A stretch of 64,000 bases of DNA from UBA1724 sp963632245 (GTDB lineage: Bacteria; Verrucomicrobiota; Lentisphaeria; Oligosphaerales; Oligosphaeraceae), in the NCBI GenBank assembly GCA_963632245.1, contig CAVGTF010000001.1, positions 1 through 64,000 on the forward strand. The letters run 5' to 3'. The notes beneath the pieces were generated by a model. It had not been told where the DNA came from and made no database searches. It was given only the letters and a program-made list of their open reading frames with translations. The position numbers were made by a program, and so were the translations under genes. This document shows, piece after piece, positions 18,166 to 26,986 of this stretch (positions are counted from its first letter, which is position 1; the number at the start of each line of letters is the position of its first letter).

Positions 18166-20160
18166 CTAGGCAGTCTGGATAAAGGAGAGTGCAGGCAGCT
18201 CCGCGCCATTACGGAGATTGCCCGTGGGGCAGGCCACATTGGCGTTATAGCGAACCGCGGAGGCCTCGGCGACCTCCGGGGAGTTCACCACCACGCAGTC
18301 GCCCTGGATCTCCGCCTGCGCGGGATAGAAAACGCCATCTGCACCGGCGACTTCGAAGCCCTTGAGCTCCTCTGCGCCTTCGGCATGGAGACCCTGCCCA
18401 TATTGGAAGTGCAGACAGAGCTTCGCGGTGCCCTGGTGGCTAATGAAATCCAGGGTGGGTCCCTGTGGCACCACGGTGGCGTCGCCATAGACCCGCGACA
18501 GCGCCTGAAGGGAGAGTCGATATCCGAAGGAGCGCTTGTCGTGGGGATGGATATCCAGGGGTTCGAAGAGCGCCAGATCGCTGGCGGTAATCACGCCAGT
18601 ATTGGGCACCGCGAGATATGCGCGGCGCTGCGCGTCCTGGATGCGGAGCCAGCGGTCCGCAACGGGGGACTCGTAGTTTGCCAGCTGCACGAAGAAGAAG
18701 GGGAATTCGTCGCCCTGCCCCCACGCGCGCCGCCAGTCGCGGATCATATCGCAGAAGCGCATGTAGTAGAGGTTTGTGGTCTCCTCCTGGTCGGTATCGC
18801 TCTCGCCCTGATACCAGAGAACGCCGCGGATGGCGAAGGGAATGAGGGGGCGGATCTTGTTATCAAAGAGCCGGTGGGGCGCATTCTGGTCGCTGGGCGC
18901 GGAGTAGAAGCGTGGATTGAGGCAGGAGGGCGTGAAGGCGTATTCCACGATGGCCTTCCAGTGCCGCTCTTCGCAGAGGGAGATGGTCTCGCCAGTGACC
19001 GTATTCTTCAGGAAATAGAGTCTCCGGGGGCCGCCGAGGCTTCCGTCGTAGTAGAAGCAGAATGCGCGGACCGCCACCACATTCCGGCCGGCCTTCACCA
19101 GCTCGCCAGGCACCGGGTAGATGCGGGGCACGCACCAATACTGGGTCTCGAAATCCTTTCCGGTGGCGCCCACCTGGACGCCGTTGAAGTAGGTGATGTC
19201 GTGCTTGTCCACGGGACCGAGGTGAAGTTCCAGGGGCTGTCCCGCCCAGCTCGCCGGGATCTCCACGGCCTTGCGCACCCAGATGGCGCCGTGGGTGGAG
19301 AAGTTCTGTCCCATCCAGGAGCCAGGGATCTGCAGGGTGCCCCACTGGGAGTCGTCCAGGTCGGGAGAGGCGTAGCCCTTGGCGAAGCCCTGGTTGCCGC
19401 GGTCCCGCTCAGTGACCTTCGCAAAATCGATGGATGCCTCGTCGCCCAGACCACTCTCGAGAGTCTCCTGGCCCTTCAGAAGTACATTCCAGCGTTCGGG
19501 ATCATTGCTCATCTCCTCGGATTTGCGCAAGGCGGCGCGGTTTTCGGGGCGCGCGGCGAAGGCCTCGCGGCTCAGCCAGGCGGAGACCACGGTGCCGCCC
19601 CAGGAGGAGTGCACAATGCCCACGGGCACCTCCGGGAAACGCTTGCGCAAATTCAGTGCGAACCAGGCACCGATGGCGGTGAATTGGGGGGCGGTATTCT
19701 CGTTGGAGAGCCTCCATTCTGCGCCGGGGGTCAGCTCGTAGCCGGGGTTGTAGACGCCATCGTTCTTGGTGGTGAAGCAGCGCAGCAGGGGATCCACGCC
19801 GCCCTCTTTCAGAAAGTCCTTGGTCTGATCCAACGGATCATTGGGATTCGGAGCGAAGGTCATCAACGGGAACTCCGCATTGGACTGTCCGGAGACCAGC
19901 CAGACCTCGCCGACTACCAAATCACGAACCACACACTCTTCGCTCCCACAGGTGATCCGCAACTCCAAGGGACCGCCAGATTCCAGCGCCGGGAAGCGCA
20001 GTTCGAAACGGCCATCCCAGGAAGAAAGCCCCTGCGCCACACGGTCGGCGCCCAGGGTTCCCCGGACCACGGTACGCTTGGCGTCACACCAGCCCCACAC
20101 GACGACGGGCTTGTTGCGTTGAATCACAGCATGATCAGACCAGATGGATGCGAGTCTCAT
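18166..20160 (-). CDS. Sialate O-acetylesterase-like SGNH hydrolase
   Basis: 664 residues. The SGNH nucleophile is in LVSGQSNAEFPL (Ser93); other blocks are HSSWGGTVVSAWL, RGVLWYQGESDTD and the catalytic DIHPHDKR near residue 540. A beta-sandwich insert (about 270-390) carries a WVRKAVEIPASW pattern seen in these esterases. The family removes O-acetyl groups from sialic acids or xylan-type sugars. No signal peptide is visible, so it may be cytoplasmic or use another route. The gene stands alone; carbohydrate partners are not adjacent. Confidence 0.82.
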   Translation of the reverse strand: MRLASIWSDHAVIQRNKPVVVWGWCDAKRTVVRGTLGADRVAQGLSSWDGRFELRFPALESGGPLELRITCGSEECVVRDLVVGEVWLVSGQSNAEFPLMTFAPNPNDPLDQTKDFLKEGGVDPLLRCFTTKNDGVYNPGYELTPGAEWRLSNENTAPQFTAIGAWFALNLRKRFPEVPVGIVHSSWGGTVVSAWLSREAFAARPENRAALRKSEEMSNDPERWNVLLKGQETLESGLGDEASIDFAKVTERDRGNQGFAKGYASPDLDDSQWGTLQIPGSWMGQNFSTHGAIWVRKAVEIPASWAGQPLELHLGPVDKHDITYFNGVQVGATGKDFETQYWCVPRIYPVPGELVKAGRNVVAVRAFCFYYDGSLGGPRRLYFLKNTVTGETISLCEERHWKAIVEYAFTPSCLNPRFYSAPSDQNAPHRLFDNKIRPLIPFAIRGVLWYQGESDTDQEETTNLYYMRFCDMIRDWRRAWGQGDEFPFFFVQLANYESPVADRWLRIQDAQRRAYLAVPNTGVITASDLALFEPLDIHPHDKRSFGYRLSLQALSRVYGDATVVPQGPTLDFISHQGTAKLCLHFQYGQGLHAEGAEELKGFEVAGADGVFYPAQAEIQGDCVVVNSPEVAEASAVRYNANVACPTGNLRNGAELPALSFIQTA

Positions 20161-20231
20161 AGCAGTCAGAAAGGTGTCTTGAGGAGTAATTTAGAAGAAG
20201 AAAAAGGGGCGTAGAAAGGGAAAACTCCATA

Positions 20232-20241
20232 CCATAATTTC
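20232..20241 (-). promoter_or_regulatory. Weak candidate promoter of the esterase gene
   Basis: Minus strand GAAATT followed by ATGG, about 75 nt before the start; a degenerate version of the signature found before aroF and gpsA. Only 3 of 6 bases fit a -10. Confidence 0.25.
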
Positions 20242-20274
20242 AGAGGCAAAGACGGCCGTCCTTCTCCCATCAAA

Positions 20275-22197
20275 TCATGGCTTCTTCGAGACAGCTGCGC
20301 AGCGTCCCCAATCCGCCAGAAACGCCTCCAGCAAAAGGAATAGAATCAGTGCCGCCAGGAAGGGCGTCCGGAGGCTCCGACCGCGGGAGGGGAGTCCGCC
20401 GAATGCCACTTCGCCGCCCGCCTCATCGTCCTGATGCATTAGGAGTGCCCGGTGAACATCCTCCACGGGGAGGTATCGGGGGACGGATTCGGGGACGGGC
20501 GTCCAGACCTCCGCCAGACGGCCAGCGTATTCCAGCAAACCGGGCTCCTGGAAGGCCTCGGGGGACACATCCTCCCAACCGTCGGGGGCCTCGCCGCAAG
20601 AGAGCCGAAGCCGTCCGGCGTCCTCCGACACCGCGCCCTCCAGGAGTTCTCGGCACAGCGGCACGAAGGAGCGCGACAGAGGGAAGTTGGAGTCCGCGGA
20701 GTGGAATCCGAAGGTAAAGAGGAGGCATTGTCCGCGTCCCAACAGTCGTTTCACCAGGGCGGGATCGCCCTCCAGCGTGGAGAGCGCGACCTGTCCGTCG
20801 CCGGGCGCCAAGGAGATCTTCAGGTGCCGATGAATCGCGAAGAGATGGAGATCCGAGGGCTCCTGGGACGGGAAGAGATTCGCCAGCGGGCTCCCCGGTG
20901 GCAGATCGCCGATGCCCGTCCGACGGCTCACCACCTCACCAAGACCCTCCGGCGCCAAACCCGCATCCTGCAATTGCCGCCAGCCCAAGAGCGGCGCCAC
21001 ACCCGGCACCGATACCAGCACGCCACCGGATTCCACCCACGCCCGCAGGCGCAACAGTTCCTCGGGAAGCAGTCGTTCGGCGGTCCCCAGCAGCAGCACC
21101 GCGGAGACCTGTTCCAGATCCAGCAAGGGGAGGGATTCCACGCCCAGAGTCTCTATGGCAAAGCGCGGGACGCTCTCCGGGGGCTCCGCCGTGAAGGCGG
21201 GCGTGCAGAAGAACGCCAGCTCCTCCCCCACCATGCCATCCTCCGGTCCCGGCACCACCGCCGCTAACTGCCGCGGCGCAGGAATCCGCGCCCAGAAGGG
21301 CCGCCGATCGTCAAAATCAAAGCCATCGACGGGCTCCAGACGCAATTCGCCGCGGGCATCCTCTCCGGGCTCCACCAAGAAGACCGCCACCGCCTCGCCC
21401 TCAGCGGGCAATTCCAGCGGTTGACGCAATTCACGGCCACCTAGGGATAACACCGCCTCACGACTCACGGGCCCACTCCCCCAATGGCGCACCCGCGCCT
21501 GCACACGAAGACGCCCAGCCGCGGCACTGCGAACCTCCACGCGCAGGATGCCACAATTCTCTTCCACCGGCGACGGAGAGCCGTGGAGCACCAGCCGAGT
21601 CCCCGGAGGCAACGCGCCCTCCACGGCATCCCAATCACCCTCCTGAAAATCGCTAAAGATATGCAACTCCCGCCCCTCCACCGGATACCGCGAAAGCCAC
21701 TCCGCGGCCGCCTCCAACGCCAAATCCACACGACCCGCACTCCAGCCACCAATCCACTCGGCATCCACGGGAGACTCCACCGGATGCGAACCAATCCCCC
21801 ATGCCATACAATCGCCCTCCCCCACACACTCCCGTAACGCGCGATATTCCTCGACCAATGCCCCGCGATTTCCCCGCATGGACGCGGAGTCGTCTAAAAG
21901 GATCGCCACGCCGCGGCGGATCGAGGCATCCGCGGCATTGTCCGCAGAGGCCTTCGGAGGCAAGAAGGGCCCCGCTGCCAAAAGGCACAGCGTCGCCAAT
22001 AGCGCCATTCGGACGACCATGAGGAGGACATCCTGCCAGCGCCGGCGTCCCTGCACGGAGGCGGGCGTGGGTCGCAGGAAGCGCAGTGTAGGGAATACGA
22101 GTCGTGGTGGCCGATCCCGTCCCAATAGATGAATCAGCAGTGGTGCGGCTGCCAGGGGCAACAGCCACAGGAACCCGGGATGCGCGAAGGCCAACAT
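20275..22197 (-). CDS. BatA-domain and von Willebrand factor A-like membrane protein
   Basis: 640 residues. The N-terminus is the BatA module: FAHPGFLWLLPLAAAPLLIH helix, RPPRLVFPTLRFL, then a second helix (VVRMALLATLCLLAAGPFL). A VWA-like domain follows with a MIDAS-type DDSASM motif near residue 103. A long beta-rich middle is followed by a class I glutamine amidotransferase-like region (LLRLRAWVESGGVLVSVPG) and a C-terminal helix (FLAALILFLLLEAFLADW). Such proteins are common in Planctomycetes and Verrucomicrobia next to MoxR and Bat genes, but here it lies apart from the batDE-like pair at 1-1233. Function unknown. Confidence 0.72.
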   Translation of the reverse strand: MLAFAHPGFLWLLPLAAAPLLIHLLGRDRPPRLVFPTLRFLRPTPASVQGRRRWQDVLLMVVRMALLATLCLLAAGPFLPPKASADNAADASIRRGVAILLDDSASMRGNRGALVEEYRALRECVGEGDCMAWGIGSHPVESPVDAEWIGGWSAGRVDLALEAAAEWLSRYPVEGRELHIFSDFQEGDWDAVEGALPPGTRLVLHGSPSPVEENCGILRVEVRSAAAGRLRVQARVRHWGSGPVSREAVLSLGGRELRQPLELPAEGEAVAVFLVEPGEDARGELRLEPVDGFDFDDRRPFWARIPAPRQLAAVVPGPEDGMVGEELAFFCTPAFTAEPPESVPRFAIETLGVESLPLLDLEQVSAVLLLGTAERLLPEELLRLRAWVESGGVLVSVPGVAPLLGWRQLQDAGLAPEGLGEVVSRRTGIGDLPPGSPLANLFPSQEPSDLHLFAIHRHLKISLAPGDGQVALSTLEGDPALVKRLLGRGQCLLFTFGFHSADSNFPLSRSFVPLCRELLEGAVSEDAGRLRLSCGEAPDGWEDVSPEAFQEPGLLEYAGRLAEVWTPVPESVPRYLPVEDVHRALLMHQDDEAGGEVAFGGLPSRGRSLRTPFLAALILFLLLEAFLADWGRCAAVSKKP

Positions 22198-22215
22198 AGA
22201 GGAAGTGCCGGGACC

Positions 22216-22893
22216 TCAGCCCTCTTCCAGGGACGCCGCCAGCGCCGGCAAAAATTCGCCCATCTTGGCGTTGATGGCGGCAATATCCTTCAGGGTCTCC
22301 AGGAATTCGTCACCAGCGGAGACTCCGATATAATTGGAGAGGAGCCGGAGGACTCCCACGGGAATAGTGCGTCCCTGAATGCGCTCGGCCAGCCTGCAGA
22401 AGTGCACCACCGCGGGGCTCTCCATGTCCACGCCATCGGCGGCATTCTCAATCCGGTTGTCTGCGCGATAGTATTTGGCGTTGTCGAAAACATCGCCCGC
22501 CGCAATGCGACCGCTCAACAGCGGGTGATTCGGGAAGAATGCGGGCACATTTTTGCGCAGGGCGCGAAGGAATGCGGGATGGCAGTCCATCCAGCACTTC
22601 TCCGCGATCTCGGGCACGAATCCCAGTCCATCGGAGCCATAGAGTGGTGAGACATCGTAGTCGCTGTAGGCCACCTGGTCCACCACCATCATGCCGCCCA
22701 GGGGCTGTTCCCGGCGCAGCGCGCCGGCAGTCCCCCACACGAAGATTGCGTCGCAGCCATCCTGAAAGAGGAGCTTCGACACCGCGGCGCAGGCGGCGGT
22801 CTTTCCGGGGCCAAAGCCGGTGGCGCAGGGGATCCCGGCAGGAAGCCCCACGGCCTCCTCACGGGTGGGAATCAGGATGCCGATCTTCATCAC
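22216..22893 (-). CDS. Purine nucleosidase/phosphorylase-family protein (MTA/SAH nucleosidase-like)
   Basis: 225 residues. The fold signature is visible: the KIGILIPTREEA start, GFGPGKTAACAAVSKLL, WGTAGALRREQPLGGMMVVDQ, and the DMESPAVVHFC motif with the ribose-binding DME triad. The family cleaves methylthioadenosine, S-adenosylhomocysteine or futalosine; which one cannot be told here. GAGGAGG lies 8 nt before a GTG and 11 nt before the next-codon ATG (22890), so either may be the start. It ends 18 nt before the BatA-type gene. Confidence 0.75.
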   Translation of the reverse strand: MMKIGILIPTREEAVGLPAGIPCATGFGPGKTAACAAVSKLLFQDGCDAIFVWGTAGALRREQPLGGMMVVDQVAYSDYDVSPLYGSDGLGFVPEIAEKCWMDCHPAFLRALRKNVPAFFPNHPLLSGRIAAGDVFDNAKYYRADNRIENAADGVDMESPAVVHFCRLAERIQGRTIPVGVLRLLSNYIGVSAGDEFLETLKDIAAINAKMGEFLPALAASLEEG

Positions 22894-22933
22894 AGGAAAT
22901 GCCTCCTCTCAAGAGCCCCGGGGAACACCCGCC

Positions 22934-23956
22934 TCAGCCGAATTCATTCCAGGGAATCCGGACGGGCGCCCCCTGGTTGATGATCTCATCCAAATGCCGC
23001 AACAGCGGGAATTTGTTGAAATTCGCAGTGCCCAGTTCGTGGCGACGGCGTAGCGCCCGCGCGGCGCGGGTGATAATGGGGATGGACTCCAGGGTCATGC
23101 CGGGGAATTTGTCCAGTGCCTCGCGCACGGTGAGTCCCTCACCCAACGCCTCACCCAACTTCCGGTTACGGCCGGAGTTAATGGTCACATACAGGTCGCT
23201 GGTGGCGTAGATCACGCTGTCGGTCTGTCCCCCCAGCAGATGCACCAGTCGGAGCATCTCCCGGACTGCCTGTCCGAAAAGCGATGCCTGCGGATTGCTC
23301 AGGGACACGCCCTGGCTCTTCGCCAGACCAATGGCCAGCGCCACGCCCACGGCATACGCATTCTTCATGGCAACGGAACACTCGATGCCCACCACGTCCT
23401 GGGAGGGCTGGATGTGATAGTAAGTGGTGATGAACTGGTTCTTCAGCCAGTAGAGGGTATCCAGATTCTCGCCGCACAGCGCCACGGAGGTATGCATCCG
23501 CTGGCAGAGCTCCTGACTGATGCAGGGACCGCCAATGGAGTTGATGCAGAGGCGCCGGCCCTTCAGAGCCGGATGACGATTGTACGCCACGGAAATGGGA
23601 ATCAGGCTGCCATCCGGCTCGTCCTCCAGGCCCTTCGTCACCGAAAGCACCACCAGATCCTCCGGAATCCGGGAAAGGACCTCCTTGGCAAACCAGTCAA
23701 TGCCGAAGGAGGGCACGCCCGCCACCAGCACCTGCGCGCCCGACAGCGCCTGGCCCAGCTCCTCGAAGTAGTAGGCCGTCACCCGGGGCGGGAGATTCAT
23801 GCCCAGACGTGGATGGAAGTTGTCCTGGCGGATGCGCGCGATGGTCTCCTTGTCGTACGGAGTACCCACCAGACGGATCTCATGGCCATTGTCCGAGGCG
23901 GGGAAGCACATGGCCGAACCCATCATGCCGGCGCCCACTATGGTGATGATGCTCAT
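22934..23956 (-). CDS. gpsA: Glycerol-3-phosphate dehydrogenase (NAD(P)+)
   Basis: 340 residues. Rossmann motif VGAGMMGSAM at the N-terminus, SVTKGLE with the conserved lysine, and the C-terminal domain with AMKNAYAVGVALAIGL (catalytic Lys) and GRNRKLGEALGEG. It makes sn-glycerol-3-phosphate for phospholipids. Start chosen at MSIITIVGAG because AAGGA lies just upstream; earlier in-frame codons do not look like protein. A divergent promoter region separates it from the pseudouridine synthase gene. GGPCISQEL stands where most family members have GGP(S/N)FA, a mild deviation. Confidence 0.88.
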   Translation of the reverse strand: MSIITIVGAGMMGSAMCFPASDNGHEIRLVGTPYDKETIARIRQDNFHPRLGMNLPPRVTAYYFEELGQALSGAQVLVAGVPSFGIDWFAKEVLSRIPEDLVVLSVTKGLEDEPDGSLIPISVAYNRHPALKGRRLCINSIGGPCISQELCQRMHTSVALCGENLDTLYWLKNQFITTYYHIQPSQDVVGIECSVAMKNAYAVGVALAIGLAKSQGVSLSNPQASLFGQAVREMLRLVHLLGGQTDSVIYATSDLYVTINSGRNRKLGEALGEGLTVREALDKFPGMTLESIPIITRAARALRRRHELGTANFNKFPLLRHLDEIINQGAPVRIPWNEFG

Positions 23957-24040
23957 AGAATTCCTTAGAAAGTGTGTGTAGCAGGCAGACTCCGCCACCC
24001 GCAGAAAAACAGCCTAGTCTCCCCCCACGGAAAAACAAAC

Positions 24041-24051
24041 GGCATAAGATA
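24041..24051 (-). promoter_or_regulatory. Candidate gpsA promoter -10 with ATGCC start signature
   Basis: Minus strand TATCTT followed by ATGCCGTTT, identical over nine bases to the aroF site downstream of the hexamer. The -35 region (TGTAAA at 17 bp) is weak. It lies about 85 nt from the gpsA start. Confidence 0.5.
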
Positions 24052-24119
24052 AACCCCCACACGGGAATTTACAGTACGCAACGCGTAGCGGCACCGCACG
24101 CACGCGCCGCGCGCCGCCA

Positions 24120-24405
24120 GAGCGCCGTAAGTACTTAGTAATTAGTGATTAGTGGCTAGTTATAAGGTGCCGCAGGCACCCTTCCGCGGCGTCATCGCCG
24201 CGGTACTAGCATACCGCCGCACGGACGGCGGAAGAGCCGCGCAGCGACCAACTAACTAACGGCTAACAGCTAACCACTAACAACTTCCGCGGCGACCGCC
24301 GCGGCATCAGCGCACGCGCCGGTAAATTCCGGCGCGGGGTTTCGCCAGCGCGAAACCCTGGCCTAACTTCCTCCTTCCTCCTTTCTCCTTCCTCCTTTTT
24401 CCCCA
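24120..24405 (+). repeat. Mosaic hairpin-array intergenic repeat, copy 4
   Basis: A full-looking copy: TAATTAGTGATTAGTGGCTA, GGTGCC-gca-GGC, CCGCGGCG-tcat-CGCCGCGG, CCGCCG-cacgga-CGGCGG, GAAGAGCCGCGCAGCGA, CTAACGGCTAACAGCTAACC, CCGCGGCG-ac-CGCCGCGG, GCGCCGG-taaatt-CCGGCGC, GGGTTTCGC-cagc-GCGAAACCC, CTGGCCTAACTTCC and the (CTTCCTC)n tail ending T5. The rluA-like gene starts about 5 nt later. Confidence 0.85.
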
Positions 24406-25437
24406 ATGCTTCTCCCCTTTCTTCCCATGGAGCGGACCGTCGAGGTCCAAATTCCCGCCGAGGAGTCGGGGAATTGTCTTTTGGATTTTCTGGAGCGCCG
24501 CTACAACTATTTGGACCGCGCACAATGGCATGGCGAGATCGCCCGCGGGAATCTCTTTCTGGATGGCGTGGTCGCTTTTGACGAGACGCTTCTCCGGGGC
24601 GGAGAGCGGCTCTTCTTTCAGGCGGGGGATCTCCCGGAGCAGGATGTCTCCTTCGATGTGCATGTCCTCCAGGAAACCGACGACTTCCTCCTGATCAACA
24701 AACCCGGAAATCTCCCCTGCCACCCCGCAGGACGCTTCTTCAACCACACTCTCTGGGCGTGGCTCCGACAAGCGAAGGGGCAGCAGGGAATCCACTTCGT
24801 CAACCGGCTGGACCGCGAGACCTCCGGCATCGTCCTGGTAGGAAAGAACCCGCGCTTTGCCGCAACGGCCGCGAAACTCCTGCACTCCCTGGGCATCGAG
24901 GCACACAAGAAGTATCTCTGCATGGTCCATGGACGACCCGCCTGGAAGACCCTCTTCGCCAACGGGTGGCTCATGAAAGACCCGCACTCCCCCGTGGAAA
25001 AGAAAAAGTGCTTCCGCCCCATCCTCAATGACGGCGATTCCGATCTGGTGGAACTCCCCGAAGACCCCGAGGCCGCCACCGCACAAACCGATTTCACCGT
25101 CCACGGATCCTATCGCCTCGCCCCACAAAAAGACGGCACGCCACCACACTTCCTCCCAGATCCCTCCGGGCCCTTCACACTCCTGGAAGCCGGACTCCAT
25201 ACCGGACGGACACACCAAATCCGAGCCACTCTCTGCTCCCTCGGATTCCCCATCGTGGGAGATAAACTCTACGGAGTCGACGACACGATCTTCCTACGCT
25301 TCGCAACCAGCACCCTCACGCCCGAAGACTGGAAACGACTCGTCCTGCCTACACAGGCACTCCATGCATGGAAACTCTCCCTCCCTAGACTCCATATCAA
25401 CGCCACCGCCCCCGCACCCTTCCTGGAAAATCCGTAA
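24406..25437 (+). CDS. RluA-family pseudouridine synthase
   Basis: 343 residues. The catalytic motif HFVNRLDRETSG (Asp nucleophile) and the C-terminal GRTHQIRATLCSLGFPIVGD are diagnostic for the RluA/RluD family. The N-terminal 80 residues form an S4-like part (ARGNLFLDGVVAF). A 30-residue loop near 205-235 is extra. It modifies uridines in rRNA or tRNA; the exact target is unclear. The start is immediately downstream of the repeat tail, without Shine-Dalgarno; an alternative ATG seven codons in (24427) gives MERTVEVQI. Confidence 0.88.
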   Translation: MLLPFLPMERTVEVQIPAEESGNCLLDFLERRYNYLDRAQWHGEIARGNLFLDGVVAFDETLLRGGERLFFQAGDLPEQDVSFDVHVLQETDDFLLINKPGNLPCHPAGRFFNHTLWAWLRQAKGQQGIHFVNRLDRETSGIVLVGKNPRFAATAAKLLHSLGIEAHKKYLCMVHGRPAWKTLFANGWLMKDPHSPVEKKKCFRPILNDGDSDLVELPEDPEAATAQTDFTVHGSYRLAPQKDGTPPHFLPDPSGPFTLLEAGLHTGRTHQIRATLCSLGFPIVGDKLYGVDDTIFLRFATSTLTPEDWKRLVLPTQALHAWKLSLPRLHINATAPAPFLENP

Positions 25438-25439
25438 CA

Positions 25440-25635
25440 TTACGGTAGCCTCAACACTTGTTTATAGAGGGCGGGCCCCCAGTCCTTTGGATATCCCCCC
25501 GCCTAGCTTCTTCCGCCTACGGCGGCACTAGCGCGCCACATTGGGCGGCCTCAGTGCACGCGCCGGCAACCGGCGCGGGGTTTCGCCTACGACCCCCTGA
25601 CCTAACTTCCTCCTTCCTCCCTCCTCCTTTTCCCC
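25440..25635 (+). repeat. Mosaic hairpin-array intergenic repeat, copy 5 (short)
   Basis: Between the convergent rluA-like and ATPase genes. Modules: GGCGGGCCCCCAGTCC with TTTGGATATCCCCCCGCC, CCGCC-tac-GGCGG, CGCCGG-caa-CCGGCG, a degenerate GGGTTTCG arm whose partner has decayed, CTGACCTAACTTCC and (CTTCCTC)n. It ends one base before the stop of the ATPase gene. Confidence 0.8.
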
Positions 25636-26910
25636 TTAATTCTTCAGACAGCCCACGGGGACCACGCAGACACCGTCCTTGCGGCAGTAAGCGTAGTCTC
25701 CTATGCCGGTGAGGACCATCTGGAAAGAGGGAGCAGGCATCTTAGTGGTATCCAGCTTAGATGCCAATCGCGAAAGTGTGGCGGCGCCCTCCTCGATGGC
25801 GCTGTCGCCCCCCAGCTTGATTTCCACGAGACCGTAGGAGCCATTGCGCAGATGAACCACCGCGTCGCATTCCAGCCCCGCAGCGTCCCGGTAATGATGG
25901 ACCGTCCCGTCGTTGGCTTCGGCGAATACCCGCAGATCCCGGATGCAAAGTGTCTCGAAGAGCAATCCAAAAGTATGGAGATCATTCAACAAATCCTTCG
26001 GTCCCAGTCCTAAAGCGGCGGTGGCAATAGAGGGATCGGTGAAATATCGCGTCTCCGCGGTGCGGATAGCGGTCTTTGAGCGGAGATTCGGATTCCAGGC
26101 AGGGAGGTCCTCCACCACAAAAATCCGCTTCAGGGCATCCACATATCCGGATACCGTCTCTAGAGACAGCGGCTTTTCACCACCCTCCACCATATCCTCG
26201 CCGATCACGCGACAGCTCGCCTGACTTCCCTGGTGACGCGCATACGACCGCAGAAAACGCCGGACACGCTCCGGCGACCGTGCCACGCCGTCCACTCGGG
26301 AGGCATCCGTATTCGCCACCGCATCGCAATAATCGAAGGCCTGGTCTAGCGCAATTCGATCGGAAAGCGTAGTCGCACGAGGCCATCCACCCCGGCATGT
26401 CAGAAACGCCAAGCGCTCCAAATCCAGCTTGCCGTGGGCACTCACCTCCCCAGACGACGCAAAGAGTTCCCGCAGACTGACCGCGCCATTGGACTCTCCA
26501 GATTCAAAGAGGCTCATGGGGCGCATCCGCAGCCACGCAAAACGCCCCGTCCCCGTATGGAGGATCTGTTCCCGGGACGCCGGCACTGCGGAGCCCGTCA
26601 GGATGAACTGCCCCAGCTCCTCCCGGTGGTCTACCTCAAAGCGTACCGCATCCCACAACCGCGGCGCAATCTGCCACTCGTCCAGCAAACGAGGTGCCGC
26701 TCCCTGCAGGAGCATTTTCGGATTCAGCTCTGAAAGTTCTAGATACTGCCGGACCTTCCCTGGATCCGCCATATACAGCACACTGCCCGCTACCTGCTCC
26801 GCCGTGGTCGTCTTGCCACACCACTTCGCACCCTCAATCAATACCGCCCCCTTCCCCAATAACTTCCGCTGCAACAACTCGTCCGCAACACGCTTCCTGT
26901 AATTTTTCAT
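25636..26910 (-). CDS. AAA ATPase with DUF4143 (nuclease-like) C-terminal domain
   Basis: 424 residues. Walker A GAKWCGKTT is at 27-35 and the Walker B-like RLLDEWQ near residue 74; FILTGSAVPA matches the sensor region. The C-terminal part is DUF4143 with LECDAVVHL and YGLVEIKLG, a D-x-n-ExK pattern like restriction endonuclease folds. The family is widespread in gut anaerobes as lone genes. Proposed roles (DNA repair, mobile element or defence) are unproven. Five tandem 23-bp repeats lie upstream of its start, and repeats also flank its 3' end, so the gene sits inside repeat-rich DNA. Confidence 0.82.
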   Translation of the reverse strand: MKNYRKRVADELLQRKLLGKGAVLIEGAKWCGKTTTAEQVAGSVLYMADPGKVRQYLELSELNPKMLLQGAAPRLLDEWQIAPRLWDAVRFEVDHREELGQFILTGSAVPASREQILHTGTGRFAWLRMRPMSLFESGESNGAVSLRELFASSGEVSAHGKLDLERLAFLTCRGGWPRATTLSDRIALDQAFDYCDAVANTDASRVDGVARSPERVRRFLRSYARHQGSQASCRVIGEDMVEGGEKPLSLETVSGYVDALKRIFVVEDLPAWNPNLRSKTAIRTAETRYFTDPSIATAALGLGPKDLLNDLHTFGLLFETLCIRDLRVFAEANDGTVHHYRDAAGLECDAVVHLRNGSYGLVEIKLGGDSAIEEGAATLSRLASKLDTTKMPAPSFQMVLTGIGDYAYCRKDGVCVVPVGCLKN

Positions 26911-26986
26911 GGTATCAAAGCCTCCAAAATGACTCCCTCTCTAACACATCCCGTACCATAACACCTTCCCCGAAAATTCCGCCTCG

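Noticed and set aside
24240..24300. Integron attC sites, because of repeated CTAAC and GTTAG-like boxes with hairpins
   Set aside because: The boxes are tandem heptamers rather than paired core sites around one cassette, and no integrase or cassette structure is present.
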